Shown here in pieces: positions 6,181 to 12,670 of a stretch of DNA of 29,345 nt. The notes beneath the pieces are model-generated. The model made no database searches, was not told the origin of the DNA, and was given only the letters and a program-made list of their open reading frames with translations. Source of the stretch: a virus. The position numbers and the translations under genes are program-made. The stretch spans positions 1 through 29,345 of IMG/VR virus record IMGVR_UViG_3300044799_000339, one strand, 5' to 3'. How positions within the stretch are numbered: position 1 is the first letter of the stretch; every line of letters begins with the position of its first letter.

Positions 6181-8408
6181 ATAAACAATGGAATAATATT
6201 CCTTTGGAGTTGCAGCGACTTCAAAGATGGATTAATTGGAGATATGAGTTTATTGACGGCAAACAAACAAAAGTCCCATATTCCCCAAATGGCAATAAAG
6301 CAAGTGTTACAAATCCAGCTCATTGGGTTGATTTTGTAACAGCTATTCAAGCAGCAAGAAATTTCGAGGGAATAGGTTTTATTTTAAATAATGACGGTTA
6401 TAGTATCATAGACCTTGATAATAAACCCCATGCCCCCTGCACTCCCGAACAACTTGTCCGGCATCAAAAAATCTACGAAACTTTTGACAGCTATGCTGAA
6501 AAAAGTACGTCCGGCACTGGTGTCCACATTATTGTCAAAGGCAGGCTTCCTTCCGGCGTTCATCGGGACAATGTAGAAGTCTACAGTTCACAGCGTTATA
6601 TGATCTGCACCGGGGACATTTTACGCAATGCTCCAATCCGGGATTTCCAGCCCATGTTGGACATTCTGTACGGTGAAATGAAACCGCCAGAATCAGTCAC
6701 ACTGGAAGAACGGGAATCCCAATTCACTGACCAAGAAGTAATGGACATGGGGATGCGAGCTGTCAACGCTGAAAAGTTCAACGCTTTGATTGTAGGCGAC
6801 ATGACAGGTTATCCCAGTCAATCAGAAGCCGACTTTGCCCTCCTTGCCATACTGGCATTCTATTCCCCAAGCAATGAACAAGTGAGACGTATCTTTCGTA
6901 CGACCGCTCTAGGTAAACGGGAAAAGACCACCAAGAGCAACTATCATTTGAATGTAGCACTCGGTAAAATCCGGGCCAACCAACCAGAACCAATCGGCTT
7001 CAGCCAGCTTATTGCTAATGCTCAAGCCATTGCCAATTCCGTGCAAAGTCTTTCCAAAGAGCCACCAGTTCTTTCCAATCAACAGTTAGAATTGCCGCCC
7101 GGACTTGTGGGTGAACTTGCCCAATATTTCTATTCCGCTGCCATCCGCCCAGTTCCGGAAATTGCACTAGCTGCGGCCATTGCTCTTGTTTCCGGTGTTG
7201 CCGGGCGCAGTTACAATATCAGCGGTTCCGGCCTCAACCAATATATCATCCTGCTAGCAAAAACAGGCTCAGGCAAAGAAGGCGCGCTTAGTGGTATCGA
7301 AAATCTAATTTCAGCAATTCGGCCTCAGTTGCCAATGGCTGATCAGTTCATGGGGCCAGCGGCATTCGCTTCCGGTCAAGCATTAATTCGTGTCCTTAAT
7401 ACACAACCATGCTTCCTTTCAGTCCTCGGGGAATTCGGTCTCACCCTTCAACAGCTTTCAGACCATCGGGCCAATTCCGCTACCATAATGCTTCGTAAAG
7501 TATTGCTTGACCTATATGCCAAGTCAGGTTGGAACCGTGTATTGCGTCCCTCCGTCTACAGTGACACGGAAAAGAATACCAGCATTATTCAAGCACCAGC
7601 AGTAACCATCCTAGGTGAGTCGACACCTGAAACTTTCTTTGACGGGCTGGACAGCAGCCATATTGCTGAAGGTCTAATTCCCCGATTTTCCGTGCTGGAA
7701 TATACAGGCGACCGCCCGGCCAGAAACAAGAACGCCAACCAACCGCCAAATCCCAATCTCGCCCAAAAGTTTATTGACTTGGTGACAATCAGCTTGACCA
7801 CGACCAATAACAATACCTGTTGCACTGTGGAATTAGATAGCCACAGTTTAGCTTTACTGGACGAATTCGACGCTAAAGCCGATAAAATAATGAACGATTC
7901 CAAGATGGATGTTGAATCCCAATTGTGGAATCGGGCACATTTAAAGGCATTGAAGTTGTCGGCCTTGTTAGCAGTTGGTGTCAACCCTCACCAGCCGGTT
8001 GTAACTGGGGAAATGGCCCAGTGGGCTATAAAATTTGTGGAACGCGATGTCACACTGGTTATAAAGCGATTCCAAGCAGGAGATGTAGGAACGGGAGATA
8101 GTAAACAGTTTAACGACCTGAAACAAGCAATAGAAAGTTATTTTATTTTGCCGCCAGCCAGCTTGAAAACTTATGAAATCAGCAAAGAATTACACAAAGC
8201 AAATATTGTTCCGTACAGGTATTTAATGAAGAGAACTGCTAGTGTTGCAAGTTTTAGAAAGGATAAGAATGGTTCAACTATGGTACTTAGACGAACTTTG
8301 CAATCTTTGGTAGAAGCTGGAATGTTGATTGAAATTTCTAAAGTGGACTTGATTAAGAATTTCGGATATTCAGGTGTTGCTTATGGAATATCTAAAAATT
8401 GGGCTTGA
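6177..8408 (+). CDS. Primase-polymerase/helicase fusion protein
   Basis: 743-aa replication protein. The N-terminus (about 1-170) resembles phage PrimPol domains (NrS-1/D5_N-like). It shows FWRYE-like WRYEFIDGKQTKVPYSPNG, a catalytic-type IIDLDN (77-82) and STSGTGVHI with His near 117. The middle and C-terminal part has Walker A KTGSGKE (about 362-368) and an acidic GEFG near 418, as in DUF3987/helicase-type ATPases. It should make primers and unwind DNA at the origin. I place the start at 6177, where AAAGGA sits 6 nt upstream and ATGA overlaps the HNH stop. The same frame is open back to 6120, inside the HNH gene. The AT-rich iteron region follows directly. Confidence 0.85.
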   Translation: MNKQWNNIPLELQRLQRWINWRYEFIDGKQTKVPYSPNGNKASVTNPAHWVDFVTAIQAARNFEGIGFILNNDGYSIIDLDNKPHAPCTPEQLVRHQKIYETFDSYAEKSTSGTGVHIIVKGRLPSGVHRDNVEVYSSQRYMICTGDILRNAPIRDFQPMLDILYGEMKPPESVTLEERESQFTDQEVMDMGMRAVNAEKFNALIVGDMTGYPSQSEADFALLAILAFYSPSNEQVRRIFRTTALGKREKTTKSNYHLNVALGKIRANQPEPIGFSQLIANAQAIANSVQSLSKEPPVLSNQQLELPPGLVGELAQYFYSAAIRPVPEIALAAAIALVSGVAGRSYNISGSGLNQYIILLAKTGSGKEGALSGIENLISAIRPQLPMADQFMGPAAFASGQALIRVLNTQPCFLSVLGEFGLTLQQLSDHRANSATIMLRKVLLDLYAKSGWNRVLRPSVYSDTEKNTSIIQAPAVTILGESTPETFFDGLDSSHIAEGLIPRFSVLEYTGDRPARNKNANQPPNPNLAQKFIDLVTISLTTTNNNTCCTVELDSHSLALLDEFDAKADKIMNDSKMDVESQLWNRAHLKALKLSALLAVGVNPHQPVVTGEMAQWAIKFVERDVTLVIKRFQAGDVGTGDSKQFNDLKQAIESYFILPPASLKTYEISKELHKANIVPYRYLMKRTASVASFRKDKNGSTMVLRRTLQSLVEAGMLIEISKVDLIKNFGYSGVAYGISKNWA

Positions 8409-8653
8409 TAAGTTTAATGGCAAAACCTCACGTTTAATAAGGTAAGTTATTGGAAGTAATACGGTTAATGGAGTTTAACGTTTAATGGGTACACCCTAAC
8501 CCAAACACTAAAATAATCACCATCCTATAATACTTTATATATTTATATTAAACTTATTAAACTTATTAAACTTATATATAACTTACTGTAATTATTAAAG
8601 AAGTTTGTTTAATAGATTATTTAACTTGTATTAACCGTGAAAATGGAGGTAGA
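8409..8653. other. AT-rich iteron region, candidate replication origin
   Basis: 245 bp with no gene. It holds three perfect tandem copies of the 9-mer ATTAAACTT (8547-8573) and an inverted copy AAGTTTAAT at 8410-8418. Related GTTTAAT-like words occur at 8432, 8463, 8473, 8480 and 8607. Between and around them are long A/T runs suitable for DNA melting. It lies immediately downstream of the primase-helicase gene, a usual place for a phage origin. No terminator hairpin is evident. A strong ribosome binding site (GGAGGT) at the right end belongs to the next gene. Confidence 0.5.
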
Positions 8654-9073
8654 ATGAGTAGAATTAATGTTAGAACGAAAGGGCAGAGCGGCGAACGGGA
8701 AGTGATTAAGATTCTGCAACCTGTGGTCATAGAAGTATATGAGCAGTTTGGATTGATTCCTCCGGACTTGGAACGGAATTTGATGCAGAGTATGAAAGGC
8801 GGTCATGACATTATTGGATTAGATTGGATGGCATTGGAAGTGAAAAGGCAAGAGACGTTGAGTATATCTAATTGGTGGGATCAAGCTAAGACTCAGTCTA
8901 AAATTGGACAAGAACCAATATTAATATATCGTCAAAGTCACAGACTATGGCGGGTTATGATGTTTGGATTTCTTCCGGCAGGTGCATCTAAAATTCGGTG
9001 TCCGGTCGATATTAATTTGGAGTCGTTCCTGTTATACTTCAAGTATCGATTAATTGCGGAGTTGACAAAATGA
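8654..9073 (+). CDS. PD-(D/E)XK Holliday-junction-resolvase-like nuclease
   Basis: 139-aa protein with the compact PD-(D/E)XK pattern of phage resolvases. GERE (13-16) supplies the early Glu. GGHDII (49-54) supplies the metal-binding Asp. LEVKRQE (61-67) supplies E-x-K, and a following WWDQ (74-77) supplies the Gln helix. Size matches archaeal/phage Hjr-like or VRR-NUC proteins. It probably resolves branched DNA made during replication and recombination before packaging. GGAGGT sits 7 nt before the ATG. The stop overlaps the next gene as ATGA. Exact structure specificity cannot be told from sequence. Confidence 0.75.
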   Translation: MSRINVRTKGQSGEREVIKILQPVVIEVYEQFGLIPPDLERNLMQSMKGGHDIIGLDWMALEVKRQETLSISNWWDQAKTQSKIGQEPILIYRQSHRLWRVMMFGFLPAGASKIRCPVDINLESFLLYFKYRLIAELTK

Positions 9074-9375
9074 CTGAGAATAAATGCGATTACTACATAG
9101 CGGCCGGTGCAAACCCTTTCCTTGAGCCTTGTTCAAAATGTATCTTTGGTGGCCCAAGTCAATGGCAACCAATCCCCGACCACAGAGATGAAGAAATAAT
9201 GAAGCTGGGAAGACAACGTGATAATTTATTGGAGTTCATCAAAAGAGCTCCAGTCTCCTCCGGCGTTTGCTGCTGCGGTGACAGCATGGAAAAACATAGC
9301 TCAGTTGATCATACTCCAGTCGACATGTGGGATCATGCTGTTCTATCGTTCGTTGAGGAGATGAAAGACAAATGA
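9070..9375 (+). CDS. Conserved small phage protein with Cys/His motif, 101 aa
   Basis: 101-aa protein. An N-terminal Cys pair (CSKC, residues 21-24) and a C-terminal block CCCGDSMEKHS, then DHTPVDMWDHAV, resemble a short protein common in phage early regions. The Cys/His spacing would allow zinc binding. It overlaps both neighbours as ATGA, so it belongs to a coupled string of small genes. Function unknown; possibly a host-takeover or regulatory factor, which is only a guess from the location. Confidence 0.65.
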   Translation: MTENKCDYYIAAGANPFLEPCSKCIFGGPSQWQPIPDHRDEEIMKLGRQRDNLLEFIKRAPVSSGVCCCGDSMEKHSSVDHTPVDMWDHAVLSFVEEMKDK

Positions 9376-9611
9376 AAAATAAGTTCTTCTCACTGCAGGA
9401 AATGATGGCCGGAATTGACAAATGCACTCAGACCACGAAGTTTATTCAGTACCGGGTCGTTGGTGATAAGACTTTGAATGAAGCACATGCCGAATGGAAA
9501 GCCAGTCGACCTTCCCGAAGCGATCGAGGAAGACAGCATCACAAAAAGGATTTGCCAACCGAACCGGCAGGTGTTAATTTGTGGTCTATTCCGTTCGGGG
9601 GAGTAAAATAA
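9372..9611 (+). CDS. Hypothetical protein, 79 aa
   Basis: 79-aa hydrophilic protein with a basic central stretch (SRSDRGRQHHKKD). I recognise no family. It starts with ATGA overlap with the upstream gene and ends with TAATG overlap with the next one, which supports translation. The C-terminus LWSIPFGGVK resembles the end of the 123-aa protein encoded at 11154-11525 (LLGSINFGKKSK), and both carry a T-x-x-x-A-H-x-x-W-x-A block (TLNEAHAEWKA here, TAKQAHIDWLA there). They may be distant paralogues. Confidence 0.55.
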   Translation: MKNKFFSLQEMMAGIDKCTQTTKFIQYRVVGDKTLNEAHAEWKASRPSRSDRGRQHHKKDLPTEPAGVNLWSIPFGGVK

Positions 9612-9736
9612 TGTATGCTCATTACTTGGCTGAACAGTTCAAAAAGCAGTCGGAGGACATTATGATTGTTCGGCCAATGAACCAACCAACAAAAGTGTTC
9701 AATAATCCTGTTGCTTGGTGTCACCTGCTGGATTAA
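9611..9736 (+). CDS. Short chimeric protein, 41 aa (3' half lies in the 144-bp repeat)
   Basis: 41-aa frame starting at a TAATG junction. The first 18-19 residues are unique (MYAHYLAEQFKKQSEDIM). The last 22 residues (VRPMNQPTKVFNNPVAWCHL and two more) are identical to the C-terminus of the Zn-finger protein at 10512-10721, because they lie in the 144-bp duplicated DNA. It therefore looks like a fusion produced when the duplicate was joined here, and may not be functional. No motif recognised. Confidence 0.45.
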   Translation: MYAHYLAEQFKKQSEDIMIVRPMNQPTKVFNNPVAWCHLLD

Positions 9737-9809
9737 ACTTATTCAATCAAAAAGGAGAGAACATGATATTTGGAAAACCTAAGGATCCGGACTGGGTCGA
9801 GCGCTTTGC
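9666..9809. repeat. 144-bp direct repeat, copy 1
   Basis: Identical by eye, base for base, to 10651-10794, with an offset of 985 bp. It covers the 3' end of the short gene at 9611 and the first 15 or so codons of the truncated frame at 9763, including the AAGGAG ribosome binding site. Identity ends abruptly at 9809, inside the 11-bp hairpin at 9805-9830. Confidence 0.95.
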
Positions 9810-9840
9810 TGGTTGGCATCAACCAGCAAATACGATTTAG
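9763..9840 (+). pseudogene. Truncated copy (25 aa) of the 47-aa gene at 10748
   Basis: Begins with the same ribosome binding site and 15 codons (MIFGKPKDPDWVERF) as the intact gene at 10748-10891. After the repeat edge it continues with a different tail (AGWHQPANTI) and stops. The tail lies in the hairpin and matches nothing in the intact copy. Probably a broken duplicate, though a 25-aa peptide could still be made. Confidence 0.6.
9805..9830. repeat. Perfect 11-bp hairpin at the edge of the duplication
   Basis: TTTGCTGGTTG (9805-9815), loop GCAT, then CAACCAGCAAA (9820-9830): every base pairs. It straddles the point where repeat copy 1 ends (9809). No T-run follows, so it is not an obvious intrinsic terminator. 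It may mark the recombination joint or act as a transcript-end or processing element. Confidence 0.75.
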
Positions 9841-9855
9841 ATATAGGTGACGAAA

Positions 9856-10227
9856 GTGAGTTTAACTGAAAAACAACTGTGGAAATTGTGTGACGCAAAT
9901 GGCTGCGACCCTGTGCCATTGGACGCAGATAGCGGCTCGCTAAAATCGTTCGTTTATGACCGCAAGTTTGGAGTAATTCGCTGCCCGTTTGGCTCACACC
10001 CCTCGGTAATGTCCCTATTGTTGGCGTGGCACCATGGGTGCAAGGATGGTATTGAGGTATCCGAATTTTTGGGACTGGAGTATTCGTCGGGGACGGCTGA
10101 TAGCTTTCTCAAGCTGAAAGGCACAGCATTCCGGTCTTCGCAGGCCAGCAATGTAGAGGCTAGTCATTCGTCGAATTTGGAGGATTGGGAGCTTGCCTAT
10201 TTGGGGAAAATTAGATTTATAGAATAG
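9856..10227 (+). CDS. Hypothetical protein in the repeat-bracketed cassette, 123 aa
   Basis: Soluble protein beginning MSLTEKQLWKLCDANGCDPV, followed by a mixed region with a Ser-rich C-terminal third (SSQASNVEASHSSNLEDW). I do not recognise the family. I prefer the GTG at 9856 because AGGTGA sits 5 nt upstream. A GTG at 9847 in the same frame overlaps that site. The gene lies between the two 144-bp repeats, so recombination between them would delete it. This is what one expects of a dispensable accessory (moron-like) gene. Confidence 0.6.
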   Translation: MSLTEKQLWKLCDANGCDPVPLDADSGSLKSFVYDRKFGVIRCPFGSHPSVMSLLLAWHHGCKDGIEVSEFLGLEYSSGTADSFLKLKGTAFRSSQASNVEASHSSNLEDWELAYLGKIRFIE

Positions 10228-10253
10228 CTCGCCCTTCCCGCTTGGAGAATTAA

Positions 10254-10466
10254 ATGTACGAAAAATTCTTAATCGAACAATCGAAGCGCCAAACCATCGT
10301 CCTTCAAGCAATGGACAAGCTAAGTCGTGCTGAAGTGTTTCTGGAGTCTGGCATGCTGCTTCCAGCCATCGCCTCGATCGGCCAAGCAAGGGAGATCGCG
10401 CACGACACATTGATCGTTCGTCCTGTCGCTCAGCCTGTTTGCAAGCTCAGCAATTCAATTGCTTGA
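10254..10466 (+). CDS. Hypothetical helical protein, 70 aa
   Basis: 70-aa protein, predicted mostly helical from its composition (SKRQTIVLQAMDKLSRAEVF, then LPAIASIGQAREIAHD). GGAG lies 6 nt upstream of the ATG. It is the second gene of the 985-bp cassette bracketed by the 144-bp repeats. No motif or family recognised. Confidence 0.55.
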   Translation: MYEKFLIEQSKRQTIVLQAMDKLSRAEVFLESGMLLPAIASIGQAREIAHDTLIVRPVAQPVCKLSNSIA

Positions 10467-10511
10467 GCGTCCAGTTTAGAGAAGAATTAAATTCGCCTCG
10501 GAGGAAAGACA

Positions 10512-10721
10512 ATGAGCTTAAAAATTCAGCAAGCGAGAAAAGAATACCGTTGTGACTCTTGTGGAAAGAAGATCCCCATTGGTGAACGCTACTGGCGTGA
10601 CTTTGAAGAGAACACAAGGGACTTCTGTGAGCACACAAACTGCCTGAGCTTTGTTCGGCCAATGAACCAACCAACAAAAGTGTTCAATAATCCTGTTGCT
10701 TGGTGTCACCTGCTGGATTAA
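10512..10721 (+). CDS. Zinc-finger small protein, 69 aa
   Basis: 69-aa protein with a clear zinc-knuckle pattern: YRCDSCGKKIPIGERYWR, then DFCEHTNC. The ligands would be C-x2-C and C-x4-C or with His. Such fingers are common in small phage proteins that bind nucleic acid or host factors. GGAGGA stands 8 nt before the ATG, a strong site. Its last 22 residues come from repeat copy 2 and are shared with the 41-aa protein at 9611. This is likely the intact original, since its domain precedes the shared tail smoothly. Confidence 0.65.
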   Translation: MSLKIQQARKEYRCDSCGKKIPIGERYWRDFEENTRDFCEHTNCLSFVRPMNQPTKVFNNPVAWCHLLD

Positions 10722-10794
10722 ACTTATTCAATCAAAAAGGAGAGAACATGATATTTGGAAAACCTAAGGATCCGGACTGGGTCGAGCGCTTTGC
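10651..10794. repeat. 144-bp direct repeat, copy 2
   Basis: Perfect copy of 9666-9809. Here the sequence runs on into an intact 47-aa gene, so this copy is probably ancestral and copy 1 the derived one. Homologous recombination between copies would remove one repeat plus 841 bp containing two complete genes and most of a third. Confidence 0.95.
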
Positions 10795-10891
10795 ATGGTT
10801 CCCCATACGACTAACTGATGGTCGATGGGCTTGGCTGGAGAAACTCGACTACAGCAAAGGACAGAAATCCTACTTCGCGAGGTTGCCATGA
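10748..10891 (+). CDS. Hypothetical protein, 47 aa
   Basis: 47-aa Trp/Lys-rich protein (MIFGKPKDPDWVERFAWFPI, then DGRWAWLEKLDYSKG). An AAGGAGAGAAC ribosome binding site precedes the ATG and the stop overlaps the next gene as ATGA. Its first 15 codons and leader are duplicated at 9763. No family recognised; the strong translation signals argue that it is real. Confidence 0.6.
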   Translation: MIFGKPKDPDWVERFAWFPIRLTDGRWAWLEKLDYSKGQKSYFARLP

Positions 10892-11157
10892 ATCTTCCAT
10901 TCCATCGCCGCTTCATCCTGCATCACCGGGACAAGATTATAATCATCAAACTTGTCATTATCTTTTTTGTCATCTGCTTCATTCTCACCACAACACTGCT
11001 TTCCAGCAAAAAAGCTGAAGCGGAAGAAGCCCGGCACATGGCCCAGTTGTTGCAATGGCATGCTGAAGCGAACTTGATGGTGTTGTTGGCAGGTGAACCA
11101 CTTGTGGACAAAGAGACCAAGACAGCGTTTATTGCTAAGGTGGAGAGCTACCCGTGA
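10888..11157 (+). CDS. Small single-pass membrane protein, 89 aa
   Basis: 89-aa protein. A basic N-terminus (MNLPFHRRFILHHRDK) is followed by one strong hydrophobic segment (about residues 17-38, IIIIKLVIIFFVICFILTTT), then a helical acidic region. The positive-inside rule puts the N-terminus in the cytoplasm and the C-terminal ~50 residues in the periplasm. It could be a holin-, spanin- or superinfection-type protein; nothing discriminates. It overlaps its upstream neighbour as ATGA and its downstream neighbour as GTGA. Confidence 0.65.
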   Translation: MNLPFHRRFILHHRDKIIIIKLVIIFFVICFILTTTLLSSKKAEAEEARHMAQLLQWHAEANLMVLLAGEPLVDKETKTAFIAKVESYP

Positions 11158-11525
11158 CCATCGGCGTTCATGATGTCATTAACGCCATCGACGAGTATTT
11201 TCCAAACGAACCTTTCGTTTCCGGTCAACTCATCCCGACAATGCAATTGTCTCGTCATACCGACATCAAGAATCTTTTCTCTTATATTTACTATCTCAAA
11301 ACCAGAGGGATCATTGTGCAGGTTGCAGAGCAGGCAAAAGGATGGTCGTATTCAACTCCTCCGGGCAAGACGGCAAAACAGGCTCACATCGATTGGCTAG
11401 CGGCACAGGCTAAGAAATCCAAAGCACTAACACAACGTCGAGGCGGGCCACATCCCCACGGCAGGAATGAACCACAGCCAGCTTTTCTGCTTGGCTCTAT
11501 CAACTTCGGGAAGAAATCCAAATGA
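11154..11525 (+). CDS. Hypothetical protein, possibly winged-helix, 123 aa
   Basis: 123-aa protein with a GTG start in a GTGA overlap. Residues 1-65 (VINAIDEYFPNEPFVSGQLI, then NLFSYIYYLKTRGIIVQVAE) have the helix-helix-strand rhythm of a winged-helix domain. The tail is basic and His/Gly/Pro-rich. The block TAKQAHIDWLA and the end INFGKKSK resemble the 79-aa protein at 9372, suggesting paralogy. A DNA-binding role is possible but unproven. Confidence 0.5.
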   Translation: MTIGVHDVINAIDEYFPNEPFVSGQLIPTMQLSRHTDIKNLFSYIYYLKTRGIIVQVAEQAKGWSYSTPPGKTAKQAHIDWLAAQAKKSKALTQRRGGPHPHGRNEPQPAFLLGSINFGKKSK

Positions 11526-11737
11526 CAAAAGAAGCCGACCCAATTGACCAAGCGGCAGACAACCAACTGCTGATTGAAGAATATGCTGTGCAAAACATAC
11601 GGGCAGAAGCGCAGCATCCAATCCCACTTTCTGACAACTGCTATTACTGCGGTGAGGATACGTTGAACGGTGCTCGCTGGTGCAGCAGCTATTGTCGTGA
11701 TCTTTGGGAAAAGAATTCGAAAAGCATTGACAAATAG
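11522..11737 (+). CDS. Small zinc-finger protein, 71 aa
   Basis: 71-aa protein with the pattern CYYCGEDTLNGARWCSSYCR: C-x2-C and C-x3-C knuckles with a conserved ARWCS block. This resembles DUF2116/treble-clef-like fingers seen in many small phage proteins. A coupled ATGA start overlaps the previous gene. A promoter-like sequence begins inside its last codons. Probably nucleic-acid or protein binding; unproven. Confidence 0.65.
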   Translation: MTKEADPIDQAADNQLLIEEYAVQNIRAEAQHPIPLSDNCYYCGEDTLNGARWCSSYCRDLWEKNSKSIDK

Positions 11738-11755
11738 ATTTGGATGCCTGATAAT
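11727..11755 (+). promoter_or_regulatory. Internal sigma70 promoter (TTGACA-N17-GATAAT) with inverted repeat
   Basis: A perfect TTGACA (11727-11732), 17-nt spacer and GATAAT (11750-11755) precede a 22-aa membrane peptide gene. The 7-bp inverted repeat TGATAAT-TTAATC-ATTATCA (11749-11768) overlaps the -10 box and could be an operator. Confidence 0.6.
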
Positions 11756-11781
11756 TTAATCATTATCAAAAGGGGAACATC

Positions 11782-11850
11782 ATGGCACTCATCATTCTTC
11801 GACTTTTCATCCTGCTGATCATCATTGCAATTGCATGGGATAATAAATGA
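11782..11850 (+). CDS. Membrane micropeptide, 22 aa
   Basis: 22 residues, MALIILRLFILLIIIAIAWD plus NK: almost entirely one transmembrane helix with a polar C-terminal cap. AAAAGGGGAAC stands upstream of the ATG and the stop overlaps the next ATG as ATGA. It follows the promoter at 11727. Such micropeptides sometimes modulate holins or host membrane enzymes, but nothing here identifies the target. Confidence 0.55.
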   Translation: MALIILRLFILLIIIAIAWDNK

Positions 11851-12029
11851 ATTATCCAGAGCCTCCTCCAATGCTGCAGATTCTACAGTCACTTGGAAAT
11901 GTTAGTGAGTTAGGGAAACAAGTTGATCGCGCAGCGAAATGTTGGAATGCGACACAACCCCGTGCTTGTCTTCGTTCTGTTCGTTATTTTCTTGATGTTG
12001 CTGAAGCTGCTTTGCCGCCGAAAGAATAA
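11847..12029 (+). CDS. Hypothetical protein, 60 aa
   Basis: 60-aa helical protein (LQILQSLGNVSELGKQVDRA, then CLRSVRYFLDVAEAALPP). ATGA-coupled to the membrane micropeptide. No family recognised. Confidence 0.5.
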   Translation: MNYPEPPPMLQILQSLGNVSELGKQVDRAAKCWNATQPRACLRSVRYFLDVAEAALPPKE

Positions 12030-12030
12030 A

Positions 12031-12162
12031 ATGAAAAGAATGCTCCAAATCTTCATTGTGTGGCTCCCGGCAATCGCTGCCGCTGCTTTCTTCCTTGGCC
12101 TCATTTCCTTCATGGATTATCGAGATCATCACATCGACCAACCAGCACAGGTGCAGAAATGA
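12031..12162 (+). CDS. Small membrane protein, 43 aa
   Basis: 43-aa protein with one hydrophobic segment (about 4-28, LQIFIVWLPAIAAAAFFLGL) and a short His/Asp-rich tail (MDYRDHHIDQPAQVQK). It starts 1 nt after the previous stop and ends in an ATGA overlap. It is the third short membrane protein in this stretch. The frame extends upstream, but the ATG at 12031 avoids a long overlap. Confidence 0.5.
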   Translation: MKRMLQIFIVWLPAIAAAAFFLGLISFMDYRDHHIDQPAQVQK

Positions 12163-12299
12163 AAGTCAAACTCCGTTGTGTCAGCTCAGTTCAGGGCGTG
12201 GTGTTTGAGCGCTGCAACAGTGCATTGATTTATTACATTCACAGCAATGCTCTACGCACGTTGGATTGGTTTCTGTCCAGGATGAAGCCGAAATGGTGA
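12159..12299 (+). CDS. Hypothetical protein, 46 aa
   Basis: 46-aa basic protein (MKVKLRCVSSVQGVVFERCN, then SALIYYIHSNALRTLDWFLS) in the coupled small-gene chain, starting in an ATGA overlap. No motif recognised. Reality rests on the gene chain alone. Confidence 0.45.
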   Translation: MKVKLRCVSSVQGVVFERCNSALIYYIHSNALRTLDWFLSRMKPKW

Positions 12300-12358
12300 T
12301 GGTTCTGTCTCTAGCTACCCAGACAACAGTCCCACCGAGCATCAAGGTGGTTGAATGA
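12293..12358 (+). CDS. Possible micropeptide, 21 aa
   Basis: 21-aa frame (MVMVLSLATQTTVPPSIKVV plus E) that fills the gap between two accepted genes. It overlaps both ends, the downstream one as ATGA. No ribosome binding site distinguishes it. Listed because the gap would otherwise break an unbroken overlapping chain. Confidence 0.3.
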   Translation: MVMVLSLATQTTVPPSIKVVE

Positions 12359-12606
12359 ACAACATCAATATCCCTGTTGTCTCCACAATGGAAGAAATCC
12401 AAGAATCTTGGCGGCGAAGATGGGCCGAGTCGTTGTTGGTTAGACCTCCCTGTTACAACCGCCCAGCATTTGAAGGGCCATGGCTTCCCGGTTGCTCACA
12501 ATGGTTCCTGCCAGCCGGTAATGCTTACAGTCAAAAGAAGAATTGGATTCAAGCTAAACCCTATTCGTGGTCGGCTTGTAATGGTTGTCTACAAAAGGAT
12601 CAATAA
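12355..12606 (+). CDS. Hypothetical protein, 83 aa
   Basis: 83-aa Trp/Cys/Pro-rich protein (MEEIQESWRRRWAESLLV, then CSQWFLPAGN and CNGCLQKDQ). The C-terminal C-x2-C and an internal CYNRPAFEGPWLPGC could hold a metal. It is the last gene of the small-gene block before the terminase. Family unknown. Confidence 0.5.
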   Translation: MNNINIPVVSTMEEIQESWRRRWAESLLVRPPCYNRPAFEGPWLPGCSQWFLPAGNAYSQKKNWIQAKPYSWSACNGCLQKDQ

Positions 12607-12610
12607 AAAG

Positions 12611-12638
12611 TTGCTTTGATCTGAATTCTTCCTATAAC
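12611..12638 (+). promoter_or_regulatory. Possible promoter before the packaging genes (TTGCTT-N16-TATAAC)
   Basis: TTGCTT (12611-12616), 16 nt, then TATAAC (12633-12638) in the 64-bp gap between the small-gene block and the small terminase. This is the only clear gap here and a reasonable site for a late promoter, but the match is modest and transcription could read through from upstream. Confidence 0.35.
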
Positions 12639-12670
12639 ATCCGAGGGTAATAAATATCCTCAGGTGTTTC

